Assembly: GCA_934120715.1 (NCBI GenBank)
Contig: CAKOUW010000001.1
Span: forward strand, 1 to 64,000
DNA: 64,000 nucleotides
Origin: an uncultured Bacilli bacterium
GTDB lineage: Bacteria > Bacillota_I > Bacilli_A > RF39 > UBA660
Direction of reading: 5' to 3'
Positions 41,844 through 51,386 of the stretch are shown here, in pieces (the first letter of the stretch is position 1; the number at the start of each line of letters is the position of its first letter). Made by a program: the position numbers and the translations under genes. The notes beneath the pieces were generated by a model that saw only the letters and a list, made by a program, of their open reading frames with translations, was not told the DNA's origin and ran no database searches.

Positions 41844-43724
41844 TTGGAAAAGAGAGAGTTTAAATCTGAATCTAAGCGATTATTAGATTTAATGATTAAT
41901 TCTATTTATACAAATAAGGATATATTTTTAAGGGAGTTAATATCTAATGCTAGTGATGCACTAGATAAGTTGTATTATAGATCTTTAACTGATAAAAGTG
42001 TTAAAGTGGTTAAGGATGATTTATTAATACATTTGGCTTATGATAAAGATAAAAGGTTAATTACTATTACTGATACTGGTTGTGGTATGACTAAAGAGGA
42101 ATTAGAGAGTAATTTAGGTACTATTGCTAAGAGTGGTTCACTTGCTTTTAAAGAGAATATGAGTAAGGAAGAGAAAACTTCTATTATTGGTCAATTTGGT
42201 GTTGGTTTTTATTCTGCTTTTATGGTTAGTGATGATATAAAAGTTACTTCTAAATCAATAGATAGTGATGAGAGTTATGTTTGGGAAAGTGAAGGTATAG
42301 ATGGTTATACTATAAAGAAGGCAAAAAAGAAAGATAATGGTACTGAAATTGTACTTCATATTAAAGAAGATACTGATACTGATGATTATAGTAAATATTT
42401 AGATGAAGTTGAATTAAAAAATTTAGTTAAGAAGTATTCTGATTATATTAGTTTTCCAATAAAGATGGAAGTTATGCATCATCATTTAAAAGATGAGAAA
42501 AAGAAAGAGTATGAAGATGTATTAGAAACCGAAACTTTAAATAGTATGGTTCCTATATGGAAGAAGAATAAGGCTGAGGTAACTGATGATGATTATGATA
42601 ATTTCTATATGGATAAGTTTAATGATTATGATAAGCCATTAAAAGTTATCACATCTTCAGTAGAGGGAATTTGTTCATATAAATCATTACTTTTTATACC
42701 AAGTCATGCTCCATATGATTATTATACTCAAGATTATGAAAAAGGACTTAGTCTATATTCTAATGGTGTATTAATAATGGATAAGTGCAGTGAATTATTA
42801 CCTGATTATTTTAGTTTTGTGAAGGGCGTAGTTGATACTGAGGATTTACCGTTAAATATTTCTCGTGAGACTTTACAAGAATCACATAATTTAAAATTGA
42901 TTGCTAAAAACATAGAAAGTAAGATTCGTAAAGAATTGGAAAAAATGTTAAAAGATGATAGGGATAAATATATTTCTTTCTTTAAAACATTTGGTGTACA
43001 ATTAAAATATGGTGTTTACAATAATTTTGGACAAGATAAAGATAAGTTAAAAGACTTAGTTATGTTTTATTCAGCTAAGAAGGAAAAGCTTATTGCATTA
43101 AAAGAATATGTTGATAATATGAAAGATGGTCAAGATAAGATTTATTATGCATCTGGTTCATCTATTAAGAAAATTGCATCTTTACCACAGGTAGAACAAG
43201 TTAGAGATAGGGACTTTGATATTTTATATTTAACTGATTATGTTGATGAATTTACGCTTACAGCTATAGTAGATTATGATGGTAAGAAATTTATTAATAT
43301 TGAAAATGGTAACTTAGATTTAGACACTGAAGAAGATAAGGAAAATGTAAAGAAGGTTAATGAAGACAATTCTTCAATGTTGGAGACTATGAAGGAAGTC
43401 ATTGGTGAAGTTAAGGAAGTTAGATTTACTAATAAGTTGAAATCTCATCCACTATGTTTAACTAGTGAAGGTGATGTTTCTATTGAAATGCAAAAAGTAT
43501 TTGATGCTATGCCTAATCAAATGGGTATTAAAGCTGAATTAGTATTAGAAATTAATGAGAATCATCCAATTAAGGATAAACTAATTAGTCTATATAAAAA
43601 TGATAAAGATGTCTTTAATAAATATTGTAAGATATTATATGCAGAAGGTAGAATGATAGCTGGATTACCTATAGATGATCCGACTGATATTTCTAATCTA
43701 GTTTGTGAATTTATTTCTAAATAG
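41844..43724 (+). CDS. htpG: HtpG (Hsp90) chaperone
   Basis: A 626-aa ATP-dependent Hsp90 chaperone in the cytosol. The N-terminal ATPase domain shows FLRELISNASDALDKL, DTGCGMTKEEL, GTIAKSGS and GQFGVGFYSAFMV; the middle domain has the LPLNISRETLQ motif; the C-terminal dimerisation domain is present. The ORF opens with an ATG at 41835, but the AAGGAG site (41829-41834) ends directly before it; the TTG at 41844, 9 bases downstream of the site, gives the family N-terminus MEKREFKSESKRLL. Family length is normal. Regulated by the CIRCE upstream. Confidence 0.95.
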   Translation: MEKREFKSESKRLLDLMINSIYTNKDIFLRELISNASDALDKLYYRSLTDKSVKVVKDDLLIHLAYDKDKRLITITDTGCGMTKEELESNLGTIAKSGSLAFKENMSKEEKTSIIGQFGVGFYSAFMVSDDIKVTSKSIDSDESYVWESEGIDGYTIKKAKKKDNGTEIVLHIKEDTDTDDYSKYLDEVELKNLVKKYSDYISFPIKMEVMHHHLKDEKKKEYEDVLETETLNSMVPIWKKNKAEVTDDDYDNFYMDKFNDYDKPLKVITSSVEGICSYKSLLFIPSHAPYDYYTQDYEKGLSLYSNGVLIMDKCSELLPDYFSFVKGVVDTEDLPLNISRETLQESHNLKLIAKNIESKIRKELEKMLKDDRDKYISFFKTFGVQLKYGVYNNFGQDKDKLKDLVMFYSAKKEKLIALKEYVDNMKDGQDKIYYASGSSIKKIASLPQVEQVRDRDFDILYLTDYVDEFTLTAIVDYDGKKFINIENGNLDLDTEEDKENVKKVNEDNSSMLETMKEVIGEVKEVRFTNKLKSHPLCLTSEGDVSIEMQKVFDAMPNQMGIKAELVLEINENHPIKDKLISLYKNDKDVFNKYCKILYAEGRMIAGLPIDDPTDISNLVCEFISK

Positions 43725-43726
43725 AA

Positions 43727-43757
43727 AATAGTTAGGATGTAGTCCTAGCTATTTTTT
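43727..43757 (+). terminator. Terminator of htpG
   Basis: The stem ATAGTTAGGA/TCCTAGCTAT has a 5-base loop (TGTAG), one G-U pair, and is followed by seven Ts. Confidence 0.85.
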
Positions 43758-43835
43758 TAGTGTAAATTGGACATTTATTATTCCTTATTATACAAGTGGT
43801 CTTTGTAAAATTAAAAATAAAGTTCTTGTCTATAA

Positions 43836-43864
43836 TTGACAAAATTGATCTAGGCTGGTATAGT
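43836..43864 (+). promoter_or_regulatory. Promoter of the NPETS surface protein, with possible operator
   Basis: TTGACA (43836-43841), a 17-bp spacer, and extended -10 TGGTATAGT (43856-43864). The inverted repeat TATAGT...ACTATA at 43859-43878 overlaps the -10 and could be an operator. Confidence 0.8.
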
Positions 43865-43894
43865 TTAATTATACTATAGAAAGGAGTGTAGTAA

Positions 43895-45214
43895 ATGAAG
43901 AAAAAATTATTTATGTTTGTTCTTTTCGCTTTTGGTTTATTGTTAGTTCCTAGTGTTGATGCTGCTGCTAAAGAGCCAGTATATGAAAAAGATAATAATT
44001 TATTTTTTGCTAACGGAACAGCAATCACAATTAAGGCAAGAGCAGACGAAGAAGCTGGTGCTACAATAGTTTGGGATGGAGGATCTGTTGATGTTGCTGC
44101 AAATGTTTCAGTATTCGGAGGTTCTCATAATAGTGATGACATAATTGAAAATGTTTCTATTACTATGAATGGTGGTACTGTTAAAAATATCCTAGGTGGA
44201 GGTCTTCACAAGAGTATCGTTGAAAGAGCTTCTATTGTAATGAATAATGGTACAGTTTCTGGTAGTATTATGGGTGGAGGTGCTCATCACTTCCATAGAA
44301 CAGCTGATGGTGACTTTGTTGATTCAAGTGTTGCAAAAGCAAAGAGCAGAGATACTGCTATAACAATAGTTGATGAGACTAGTGTAACTGTTAATGGTGG
44401 TACAGTAACTACTGCTATATGGGGTGGTGGAGAAAGCTACTCATATACTGGAAAAGCAACAGTTACTATTAATGCTGGAAAAACTGATTATGTTGTAGTA
44501 GGAGGTTCTAATGGTTATACTGGAGAAGCAGCTCTTACTGTTAATGGTGGAGAAATAAATGTAGTTCAAGGTGTTAACCGTGGAGAAATGGATACTATAA
44601 CAACAGTAATTAATGGTGGAAAAATTGGAACTGTTTATGCTGGTGGAGAACCAATGAATAACCCTCCATCTGATGTAGTTAATGGTGGAGTTAATGGTAG
44701 TATTGAATTAACTGTTGTTGGTGGAGAAATTGGTGCAATTAAGGCTGGTACATCAGGTGGTGTAAATAGTCCTGCTACTGATCTTGTTCACCTTGACATT
44801 AATTCATCATTTACAGATAAGATGGATGACAGTTTTGACGCTGATAATATAATTGTTACTGTAAATGTAACATTTACTAGTGGAAATGAAAGCCTTACTG
44901 AACAACTTCCAAAAGGAACTAAGTTTAATACTGAGCAATTAAAAGAACTTTATGATACAATTAATTCTCAATTAGCAGAAGACGGCTTAAAATTAGTTGG
45001 ATTCTATTTAGATGCAGATTTAACTGATGAATTTGATTTTAGTACTCCAATTGAAGAAGATATTGAATTATTCTTAAAAGTTGAAGAGTTAAAAAATAAT
45101 GAAGAAATTAAAAATCCAGAAACTTCTGACATTAATGTTATTGCATTAATTAGTTTAATTGCTTTAGGAACTGTTGGTCTAGGTTATACAGTTAAAAAAA
45201 GAAAATTTAACTAG
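43895..45214 (+). CDS. Secreted beta-helix-like surface protein with NPETS sorting signal
   Basis: A 439-aa protein: signal peptide ending near VDAAAKEP (about residue 24), then a glycine-rich region of short repeats of the form VTxNGGTV...GGG (about 50-300) that looks like a right-handed beta-helix, a SHIRT/InlB-type strand region, and a C-terminal sorting signal NPETS (407-411) with hydrophobic helix and KKRKF tail. NPxTx motifs are the target type of class B sortases, one of which is encoded at 55254-56330. Single-gene unit with its own strong promoter and terminator. The ligand is unknown. Confidence 0.8.
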   Translation: MKKKLFMFVLFAFGLLLVPSVDAAAKEPVYEKDNNLFFANGTAITIKARADEEAGATIVWDGGSVDVAANVSVFGGSHNSDDIIENVSITMNGGTVKNILGGGLHKSIVERASIVMNNGTVSGSIMGGGAHHFHRTADGDFVDSSVAKAKSRDTAITIVDETSVTVNGGTVTTAIWGGGESYSYTGKATVTINAGKTDYVVVGGSNGYTGEAALTVNGGEINVVQGVNRGEMDTITTVINGGKIGTVYAGGEPMNNPPSDVVNGGVNGSIELTVVGGEIGAIKAGTSGGVNSPATDLVHLDINSSFTDKMDDSFDADNIIVTVNVTFTSGNESLTEQLPKGTKFNTEQLKELYDTINSQLAEDGLKLVGFYLDADLTDEFDFSTPIEEDIELFLKVEELKNNEEIKNPETSDINVIALISLIALGTVGLGYTVKKRKFN

Positions 45215-45223
45215 TTTTATAAG

Positions 45224-45248
45224 GAGAGAAATTTTTCTCTCTTTTTTT
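45224..45248 (+). terminator. Terminator of the NPETS protein gene
   Basis: GAGAGAAA/TTTCTCTC (45224-45231 and 45234-45241) with a TT loop and a seven-T tail. Confidence 0.85.
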
Positions 45249-45311
45249 ATTTTCTCTTTTTTTTTGTTACAAATTAGGATATAATTTTATATAGAATAGG
45301 AGGGGTAACTT

Positions 45312-47645
45312 GTGGCTACTTTATCAAAAAAAGAATTAAGAAAAATGGATAAATACTTTAGGGCGTTAAATTATTTATCTGTTGGCCAATTATATTTACT
45401 TGATAATCCATTATTGAAAAGGGATTTAAGAATTACCGATATAAAACCAAATGTTGTTGGACATTGGGGTACAGCTCCTGGGCAAAACTTTATATATATG
45501 CATCTTAATAGAATTATTAAGAAATTTAATTTGAAGATGATATATATATCTGGACCCGGTCATGGCGGACAAGCAATGATATCGAATAACTATTTAGAAG
45601 GTGTTTATACTAAATTTTATCCTGAAATAACTGAGGATGAAGAAGGTATGAAGAAATTATTTAAACAATTTAGTTTTCCTGGGGGTGTTTCTTCACATGT
45701 TGCACCTAATGTACCTGGTTCTATTCATGAGGGAGGAGAATTAGGATATAGTCTTTCTCATGCAGCTGGTGCAGTTTTAGATAATAAGGATTTAATAGCG
45801 GCTTGTGTTGTTGGTGATGGTGAGGCTGAGACTGGTCCTCTAGCAACTAGTTGGAATATTAATAAGTTTTTAAATAAAAAGACTGATGGAGTAGTTTTAC
45901 CTATTTTACATAGAAATGGTTATAAGATTGCTAATCCAACTGTCTTTGGAAGAATGAGCGAAGAAGAAATTGAAGATTTCTTTTATGGACTTGGTTGGAA
46001 ACCTTATTTTGTTAGTGGAAGTGATTCACATTATTTACATGAAGTTATGGCTAGAACCTTAGACAAGATAGTGAAAGATATTTTGAAAATAAAAAAGACC
46101 GGTAGGGGAAGTTATCCTGTTCTTATTTTAACTACTCCTAAAGGTTGGACTGGTCCTAAAGAGGTTTTGGATAAGAAAGTTGAAGGCAGTTTTAGATCTC
46201 ATCAAGTTCCTATTTCTATAACTAGAGATAATCCTATTAATTTAGGAATGATAGAAAGATGGCTTAAGAGTTATCATCCTGAAGAGTTGTTTGATGAGAA
46301 GGGGCATTTAAGAAGAGAACTAAAGGAGTTATGTCCTACTCCTGCTAAATGTATGGGTGCTAGTAGTTTTGCGAATGGAGGCCTTTTACTTAAAGAAATT
46401 ATTACACCTAAATGGGAAGATTATACTTTAAGAATAGATAAACCTGGTTCTATTATCGCTCAAGATACAATGGAACTTGGTAGATATATAAAGGATTTAT
46501 TTGTACTTAATAAAGATAATAAAAACTTTAGAATGTTTGGTCCAGATGAAGCTTTATCTAATAGATTTAATCATGTTTTTGAAGTTGAAAATAGAACTTG
46601 GAATTATAAAACTTTTAAGAATGATGAATTTTTAGCTAGTAATGGTAGGGTAATGGATTCTTATTTATCTGAACATTTATGTCAAGGAATGCTTGAGGGA
46701 TATTTGCTTACTGGTAGATATGGCTTTTTCCATAGTTATGAGGCTTTTATTAGAATTGTTGATTCTATGGCTTCACAACATGCTAAATGGCTTAAGGTAT
46801 GTGAAGAAATTCCTTGGAGAGTTCCAATTGCTTCACTTAATTATTTACTTTGTTCACATGTTTTTCAGCAAGATCATAATGGATATACACATCAAGATCC
46901 TGGCTTTTTAAATCATTTGGTTACTAAAAAGGCTGATATTGTGAGAATGTATTTACCTCCTGATACTAATTGTTTATTATCTTGCTTTGATCACTGCATA
47001 AAAAGTAAAAATTATGTAAATGTTATTATTGCATCAAAACATCCTAGACCACAATGGCTTAGTGTTAGGGAAGCACAAATTCATTGCGCTAGAGGCCTTG
47101 GTATTTGGGATTTTGCTAGTAACGATATGGGAGATCCTGATATTGTTATGGCCTGTTGTGGAGAGACCCCAACATTAGAGACTTTGGCTGCAGTTGATAT
47201 ATTGAGAAGGTGTGTTAAGGGAATTAGAATTAGAGTTGTAAATGTCGTTGACTTGATGAAATTACAATCTCCTGATACTCATCCACATGGTATGAGTGAT
47301 AAAGAGTATAATGAAATATTTACTAAGGATAAGCCAATTTTATTTAATTTCCATGGTTATCCATCATTAATTCATCAATTAACATATAAAAGGGAAAATA
47401 GAAACTTACATGTTCATGGTTATAAAGAAGAGGGAACTATTACAACAACTTTTGATATACGTGTACAAAATGAAATCGATAGATTCCATTTAGTTAAATC
47501 AGCTTTAATAGAAATGAAAAGATATTCTAAGAGTTCTACTACTTTAATGAAGTGGTGTGATGATATGTTAGCTGAACATAAAAGATATATTCATGAGTAT
47601 GGTGAGGATATGCCTTATATATTAAATTGGAAATGGGGTAATTAG
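45312..47645 (+). CDS. xfp: Xylulose-5-phosphate/fructose-6-phosphate phosphoketolase
   Basis: A 777-aa thiamine-diphosphate enzyme that splits xylulose-5-P (and often fructose-6-P) with phosphate into acetyl-P and glyceraldehyde-3-P or erythrose-4-P, the key step of heterolactic or bifid-type sugar fermentation. Motifs: HWGTAPGQNFIY, SGPGHGGQAM, the ThDP motif VVGDGEAETGPLATSWN, HRNGYKIANPT and QDHNGYTHQDPG. Length is typical. The start is GTG at 45312 after AGGAGGGG. It indicates acetate/lactate-producing fermentation. A TATAAT at 45280-45285 lies upstream but with a weak -35. Confidence 0.97.
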   Translation: MATLSKKELRKMDKYFRALNYLSVGQLYLLDNPLLKRDLRITDIKPNVVGHWGTAPGQNFIYMHLNRIIKKFNLKMIYISGPGHGGQAMISNNYLEGVYTKFYPEITEDEEGMKKLFKQFSFPGGVSSHVAPNVPGSIHEGGELGYSLSHAAGAVLDNKDLIAACVVGDGEAETGPLATSWNINKFLNKKTDGVVLPILHRNGYKIANPTVFGRMSEEEIEDFFYGLGWKPYFVSGSDSHYLHEVMARTLDKIVKDILKIKKTGRGSYPVLILTTPKGWTGPKEVLDKKVEGSFRSHQVPISITRDNPINLGMIERWLKSYHPEELFDEKGHLRRELKELCPTPAKCMGASSFANGGLLLKEIITPKWEDYTLRIDKPGSIIAQDTMELGRYIKDLFVLNKDNKNFRMFGPDEALSNRFNHVFEVENRTWNYKTFKNDEFLASNGRVMDSYLSEHLCQGMLEGYLLTGRYGFFHSYEAFIRIVDSMASQHAKWLKVCEEIPWRVPIASLNYLLCSHVFQQDHNGYTHQDPGFLNHLVTKKADIVRMYLPPDTNCLLSCFDHCIKSKNYVNVIIASKHPRPQWLSVREAQIHCARGLGIWDFASNDMGDPDIVMACCGETPTLETLAAVDILRRCVKGIRIRVVNVVDLMKLQSPDTHPHGMSDKEYNEIFTKDKPILFNFHGYPSLIHQLTYKRENRNLHVHGYKEEGTITTTFDIRVQNEIDRFHLVKSALIEMKRYSKSSTTLMKWCDDMLAEHKRYIHEYGEDMPYILNWKWGN

Positions 47646-47647
47646 AT

Positions 47648-48457
47648 ATGAATGATGAGGTATTATTTAAAGAAAAGAAGAGTAAAAGAAAAAAACTTTG
47701 GATAGCTTTAGGTGTTTTTGGGGTTGTTATAGTTGCTTTAGTGGGAATTGTTTTTTACTTAGCTTCTGATGACTTGAAACAGGAAGATTTGTTAAAACAA
47801 GAAGTAGTTAATCTTTCTAATAAGCGTTTAGATGAAGATGATTTTTCTATTAATGTTGTTACTAAAGGAGATTATGCTTACGTTGAGGAGGCTGTAAAAA
47901 AGTTTTATTTAGAATTATCTAATAATATTAAAAACATTAAAACTATTTTTACTAATCAAGAATTTATTCAAGTTTTAAGTGCTGATAATATTGCTAGTGA
48001 TGGGCCTTATTTTACTAAGAGTTTAACTATTATAGATAATGCTATACAAAATGTAAAAGAATCTATGAATAATATTATTTATTTGTGTAGTGAAGAAGCA
48101 ATTTTAAAATTATTAGATAAAAACAAGGTGGATGATTATTATATTGATTTTTATAAAGAATTGATGCTTACTGATTCAGATAAGGAAGATCTTAATGCAA
48201 CTAAGGAAAAGATGACTAATCTTTCAATAGATGTTGAAGAATTTTTAAATAAGGCTAAAGAGATTCTTTTAATGTTGAAGAGTAATAATGGATCTTGGAG
48301 TATATCTGATGGTCAACTTTATTTCACAACTAATGATTTAGTTGATACATATAATAATTTATATAATGAGTTAAGAGATAAGGCTAATAAAATTCAAGAA
48401 TATTATAAAGTAGAAGATAAAGATAATAGTTCTAATAACAAGGAAAATGTTGCATAA
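47648..48457 (+). CDS. Unknown membrane-anchored protein with extracytoplasmic coiled region
   Basis: A 269-aa protein with a basic N-terminus (KKSKRKKLW), one membrane helix (about 18-40) and a long helical, mostly acidic outer part, suggesting a type II membrane protein. I recognise no family. It follows xfp by 2 bp and is probably co-transcribed, sharing the terminator at 48443-48470, though a metabolic link to phosphoketolase is not evident. Confidence 0.6.
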   Translation: MNDEVLFKEKKSKRKKLWIALGVFGVVIVALVGIVFYLASDDLKQEDLLKQEVVNLSNKRLDEDDFSINVVTKGDYAYVEEAVKKFYLELSNNIKNIKTIFTNQEFIQVLSADNIASDGPYFTKSLTIIDNAIQNVKESMNNIIYLCSEEAILKLLDKNKVDDYYIDFYKELMLTDSDKEDLNATKEKMTNLSIDVEEFLNKAKEILLMLKSNNGSWSISDGQLYFTTNDLVDTYNNLYNELRDKANKIQEYYKVEDKDNSSNNKENVA

Positions 48458-48470
48458 GGTAACATTTTTC
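48443..48470 (+). terminator. Terminator overlapping the end of the 47648 gene
   Basis: AAAATGTT/AACATTTT (48444-48451 and 48461-48468) with a 9-base loop containing the stop codon, followed by T-rich sequence. Confidence 0.7.
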
Positions 48471-48533
48471 TTTATTTTTAAATTTTATATAATAATATAA
48501 TTTTTATTACATATAATATAAATAGTCAAATTA

Positions 48534-48575
48534 TTAGCACTTTATATTGACAAGTGCTAATAATAGTGATACAAT
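48534..48575 (+). promoter_or_regulatory. CIRCE operator with embedded promoter (hsp20)
   Basis: TTAGCACTT-N9-AAGTGCTAA at 48534-48560. TTGACA (48547-48552) again crosses into the right arm, and TACAAT (48570-48575) follows after 17 bp. Same architecture as at clpB and htpG. Confidence 0.92.
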
Positions 48576-48604
48576 TATAATGTAATCGAAAGGAAGATGA
48601 TATT

Positions 48605-49000
48605 ATGGATTTATTTCCAAGAAAAGTTTATTTAGATGATATTTTTGATGATTTCTTATCTACTAAGAAAGAGCAAAGTATGAAATGTGATATTTATGAA
48701 GAAGATGGTAATTATCATATAGAAGTTGATATTCCTGGGTTTGACAAAAAAGATATTTCAGTTGAGGTTAAAGATGGATACTTAACAATATCAGCTGTTA
48801 AAGATAATAAAGTTGAAGATAAAGATAATAAGAGAAATTATATTCGTCGTGAAAGGGTTTACAATAAATATGAGAGATCATTTTATGTTGGGGATCTAGA
48901 TGAAGATAAGATTAATGCAGAATTTAATAATGGTATGTTAAAAATTGTTGTACCTAAGAAAGAAAAACAAGAAAATAAGAAAATCATTGAAATTAATTAA
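48605..49000 (+). CDS. Hsp20 small heat-shock protein
   Basis: A 131-aa alpha-crystallin-type holdase that keeps unfolded proteins soluble for ClpB/DnaK. The crystallin domain (about 25-115) has YHIEVDIPGFDKKDISVEV, the GYLTISA strand, and the family motif AEFNNGMLKIVVPK; the tail KKIIEIN contains an I-x-I oligomerisation motif. CIRCE-controlled, hence co-regulated with clpB and htpG in this window. Confidence 0.95.
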   Translation: MDLFPRKVYLDDIFDDFLSTKKEQSMKCDIYEEDGNYHIEVDIPGFDKKDISVEVKDGYLTISAVKDNKVEDKDNKRNYIRRERVYNKYERSFYVGDLDEDKINAEFNNGMLKIVVPKKEKQENKKIIEIN

Positions 49001-49024
49001 GGAGTCTTAGCTCCTTTTTTTTTT
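48999..49024 (+). terminator. Terminator of hsp20
   Basis: AAGGAG/CTCCTT with a 6-base loop and a ten-T tail, directly after the stop codon. Confidence 0.88.
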
Positions 49025-49053
49025 ATGTTGTTTATTTATTTTTAAATTTTGGT

Positions 49054-49082
49054 TTGTCTTTTATCCTTTAGCTTGTTATAAT
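49054..49082 (+). promoter_or_regulatory. Promoter of the 49105 gene set
   Basis: TTGTCT (49054-49059), 17-bp spacer, TATAAT (49077-49082). Confidence 0.75.
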
Positions 49083-49104
49083 TGTATCTATAGAGGGTGA
49101 TTTT

Positions 49105-49626
49105 ATGGTTCAAAGAAGAAATATGTTATTCCCAATTATTATCACTGTACTAGTGATATTGGTAATAATTTATTTGATTGGTAGTGTTAAACAACCTTAT
49201 GTATCTTGTAGTAGGAGTACAACAGATGACTTGGGCATTAAACTAGTAGAAAATTTGGTTACTACTTTAGATGGTAATAAAATTAAAAAGATGGAACTTA
49301 CAAAGACTATTATACTTCCTAAAAAATATTTAGATTCTGATAAATATTTAGAAGAGATTAAATTTGCTTTAGCTAAAGCATATGCTTATTTAGGAGATGC
49401 TGCTAACATATATATAGAATCTGATAGAATAATTGTTGATGTAGTTGTTGATGATGATCAGACTATTATTTTGAAAAATATAGAATTTTTTGATAATGAT
49501 GGGTTAGTTGTTAAAATTAATCCTAATACTAAAAGTAGTGATGTTGTTACCCTTAGTATTTCAGATAAATATAGTGAGGGTGAATTTATGAGTAGAATGA
49601 AAAATAATGGATATATGTGTAAATAA
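49105..49626 (+). CDS. Unknown membrane-anchored protein
   Basis: A 173-aa protein with one N-terminal membrane helix (about 8-26) and an extracytoplasmic domain of alternating beta and alpha segments (LDGNKIKKMELTKTIILP...) that resembles small lipoprotein-like DUFs, but I cannot name the family. A conserved-looking Cys pair (C36 near the helix and C172 at the end) might form a disulfide. It starts a three-gene set of small unknown proteins. Confidence 0.6.
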   Translation: MVQRRNMLFPIIITVLVILVIIYLIGSVKQPYVSCSRSTTDDLGIKLVENLVTTLDGNKIKKMELTKTIILPKKYLDSDKYLEEIKFALAKAYAYLGDAANIYIESDRIIVDVVVDDDQTIILKNIEFFDNDGLVVKINPNTKSSDVVTLSISDKYSEGEFMSRMKNNGYMCK

Positions 49627-49883
49627 TGGATAATATAGATAGTTTAATTTCAAAAATTAATTTTGAAAATAGTTTGGTTGATTGTGGCTCTATTATGCTT
49701 ACTAATGATGAGATTAGAGTACTTAAAAAATATGGAATTGATTATTTACATTGTTCTACTTTAAAAGAGGTTTTATATGAAATAGAAAGAGTTAGTTATG
49801 ATGATTTTTCTCTTGATCCAGAACTTGAAATGATTTCTTTAAGTATATCGGAAAGGGATTATTATCAAAACACTAATAAATAG
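49626..49883 (+). CDS. Unknown 85-aa soluble protein
   Basis: Starts at the TAATG junction with the preceding gene, so translationally coupled. Mostly helical and acidic (ISKINFENSLVDCGSIMLTN, EVLYEIERVSYDDFSLDPEL), with no membrane segment. Not recognised. Confidence 0.6.
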   Translation: MDNIDSLISKINFENSLVDCGSIMLTNDEIRVLKKYGIDYLHCSTLKEVLYEIERVSYDDFSLDPELEMISLSISERDYYQNTNK

Positions 49884-49900
49884 GAGTTTGAGGTGATATA

Positions 49901-50083
49901 GTGAATTATATGTTGGATAAGATTAATTTATTGGAAAATAAAAAAGAAATTATTAATACTGCTAATGAGATTGTTAAAAAGTTAAAAGAAAATGAGAATC
50001 TTGATAATAGTGAAAAACTTATGACTATTGAATTGGCTGTAGCTCAATTAAATTATGATTTATATCATATTAGTGGTGACTAA
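49901..50083 (+). CDS. Unknown 60-aa helical protein
   Basis: GTG start at 49901 after GAGGTGAT. The product is a short charged two-helix protein with no Cys and no membrane segment. The good ribosome site and 17-bp spacing from the previous gene support it as real. It lies 73 bp before the cysteine desulfurase. Confidence 0.55.
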   Translation: MNYMLDKINLLENKKEIINTANEIVKKLKENENLDNSEKLMTIELAVAQLNYDLYHISGD

Positions 50084-50156
50084 GTTTTAAATGTATTTCT
50101 TTTGTTTTAAAAATATTGTATACTTGTCTATATGATATTTTTTTTGAGGTGATAAT

Positions 50157-51284
50157 ATGGTATATTTAGACTACAGTGCAACTACTCCTGTTAATAAAAG
50201 TGTTATTGATACTTATAGTAAGGTGTGTACTGATTATATTGGTAATCCTAATTCATTACATAAGCTTGGATGTAGTGCAAAAAATTTGATTGATGCTTCG
50301 GTTAAACAAATTGCTTCTATTTTAGGGGTGTTACCAGAAGAAGTTATTTTTACTAGTGGGGCAAGTGAGGCTAATAATTTAGCTATAAAGGGAATTTGTT
50401 CTAAATATAAAAATAGGGGTAGGCATATTATTACAACAAGGTTAGAACATTCTTCTGTTAGTCAGGCTATATCTTATTTAGAAGAGAATGGTTTTTCTGT
50501 TGATTATGTTAATTTATTGGATGATGGTACTGTAGATTTAGAAGATTTAGATAATAAAATTAGAGATGATACAATTTTAGTTTCGATTGTTGCGGTAAAT
50601 AGTGAAATTGGTATTATTCAACCTCTTGATAAAATTAGTAAAATTATTAGAAAATATCCAAAAGTATATTTTCATAGTGATGTTACTCAAGCTATTGGTA
50701 AATTGAGAATTGATTTTAGTTGTCTTGATTTAGCTAGCTTTTCTGCACAGAAGTTTTTTGGTATGAAGGGTGTAGGATGCTTAATTAAGAAGAAAAAGAT
50801 TATTATAGATCCTTTGATTCATGGGGGAAAATCTACTACTATTTTTAGAAGTGGTACACCAGCTACGCCTCTTATTGTATCTTTGGCTAAAGCTTTAAGA
50901 CTTTGTTATCAAGATTTTGATATTAAATATAATAAAGTTAGAGAATTACATGATTATTTAATTGATAATTTAAAGAAATTTGATATCTATATTAATAGTG
51001 GTGATAATTGTGTACCGCATATTATTAATATAAGTTTTAAAAATATAAAATCTGAAGTTATGCTTCACGCTTTGGAAGAAGATGATATATATGTTTCTAC
51101 TCAAACAGCTTGTTCTTCTGGAGGCTATTCTTTGCCACTTTTGGCTGTATTTTCTGATAAAGATAGGGCAAGTAATAGTTTAAGAATTAGTTTATCATAT
51201 TTAACTACTAAGGAAGAATTAGATGAGTTTTTAAAATCATTTACTAATAAATTTAATAAGCTTAGTAGCTTAATTAAAAATTAA
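50157..51284 (+). CDS. Cysteine desulfurase (NifS/IscS family)
   Basis: A 375-aa PLP enzyme that takes sulfur from cysteine as a persulfide. It opens with the family signature VYLDYSATTPVN, then FTSGASEANNLAIKG, the NSEIGIIQPL motif, and the PLP-lysine motif SFSAQKFFGMKG (Gln in place of the common His before Lys). The persulfide Cys is in STQTACSSGG. It could feed Fe-S, thiouridine or the thiocarboxylate of a Ubl protein; the Ubl cluster at 32.6-40.6 kb has no desulfurase of its own. No iscU or thiI lies next to it. The ATG at 50157 follows GAGGTGAT. Confidence 0.93.
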   Translation: MVYLDYSATTPVNKSVIDTYSKVCTDYIGNPNSLHKLGCSAKNLIDASVKQIASILGVLPEEVIFTSGASEANNLAIKGICSKYKNRGRHIITTRLEHSSVSQAISYLEENGFSVDYVNLLDDGTVDLEDLDNKIRDDTILVSIVAVNSEIGIIQPLDKISKIIRKYPKVYFHSDVTQAIGKLRIDFSCLDLASFSAQKFFGMKGVGCLIKKKKIIIDPLIHGGKSTTIFRSGTPATPLIVSLAKALRLCYQDFDIKYNKVRELHDYLIDNLKKFDIYINSGDNCVPHIINISFKNIKSEVMLHALEEDDIYVSTQTACSSGGYSLPLLAVFSDKDRASNSLRISLSYLTTKEELDEFLKSFTNKFNKLSSLIKN

Positions 51285-51335
51285 ATTTTATTTTACAGTA
51301 TTCTTATTAAATTAATTAAGTTTCAATTTATGATG

Positions 51336-51364
51336 TTTACTTATTTAGAAAAAGAGGTTATAAT
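51336..51364 (+). promoter_or_regulatory. Promoter of the DUF1292 gene set
   Basis: TTTACT (51336-51341), 17-bp spacer, TATAAT (51359-51364). Confidence 0.75.
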
Positions 51365-51386
51365 AAAATAAGAATAGAGGGATTGT

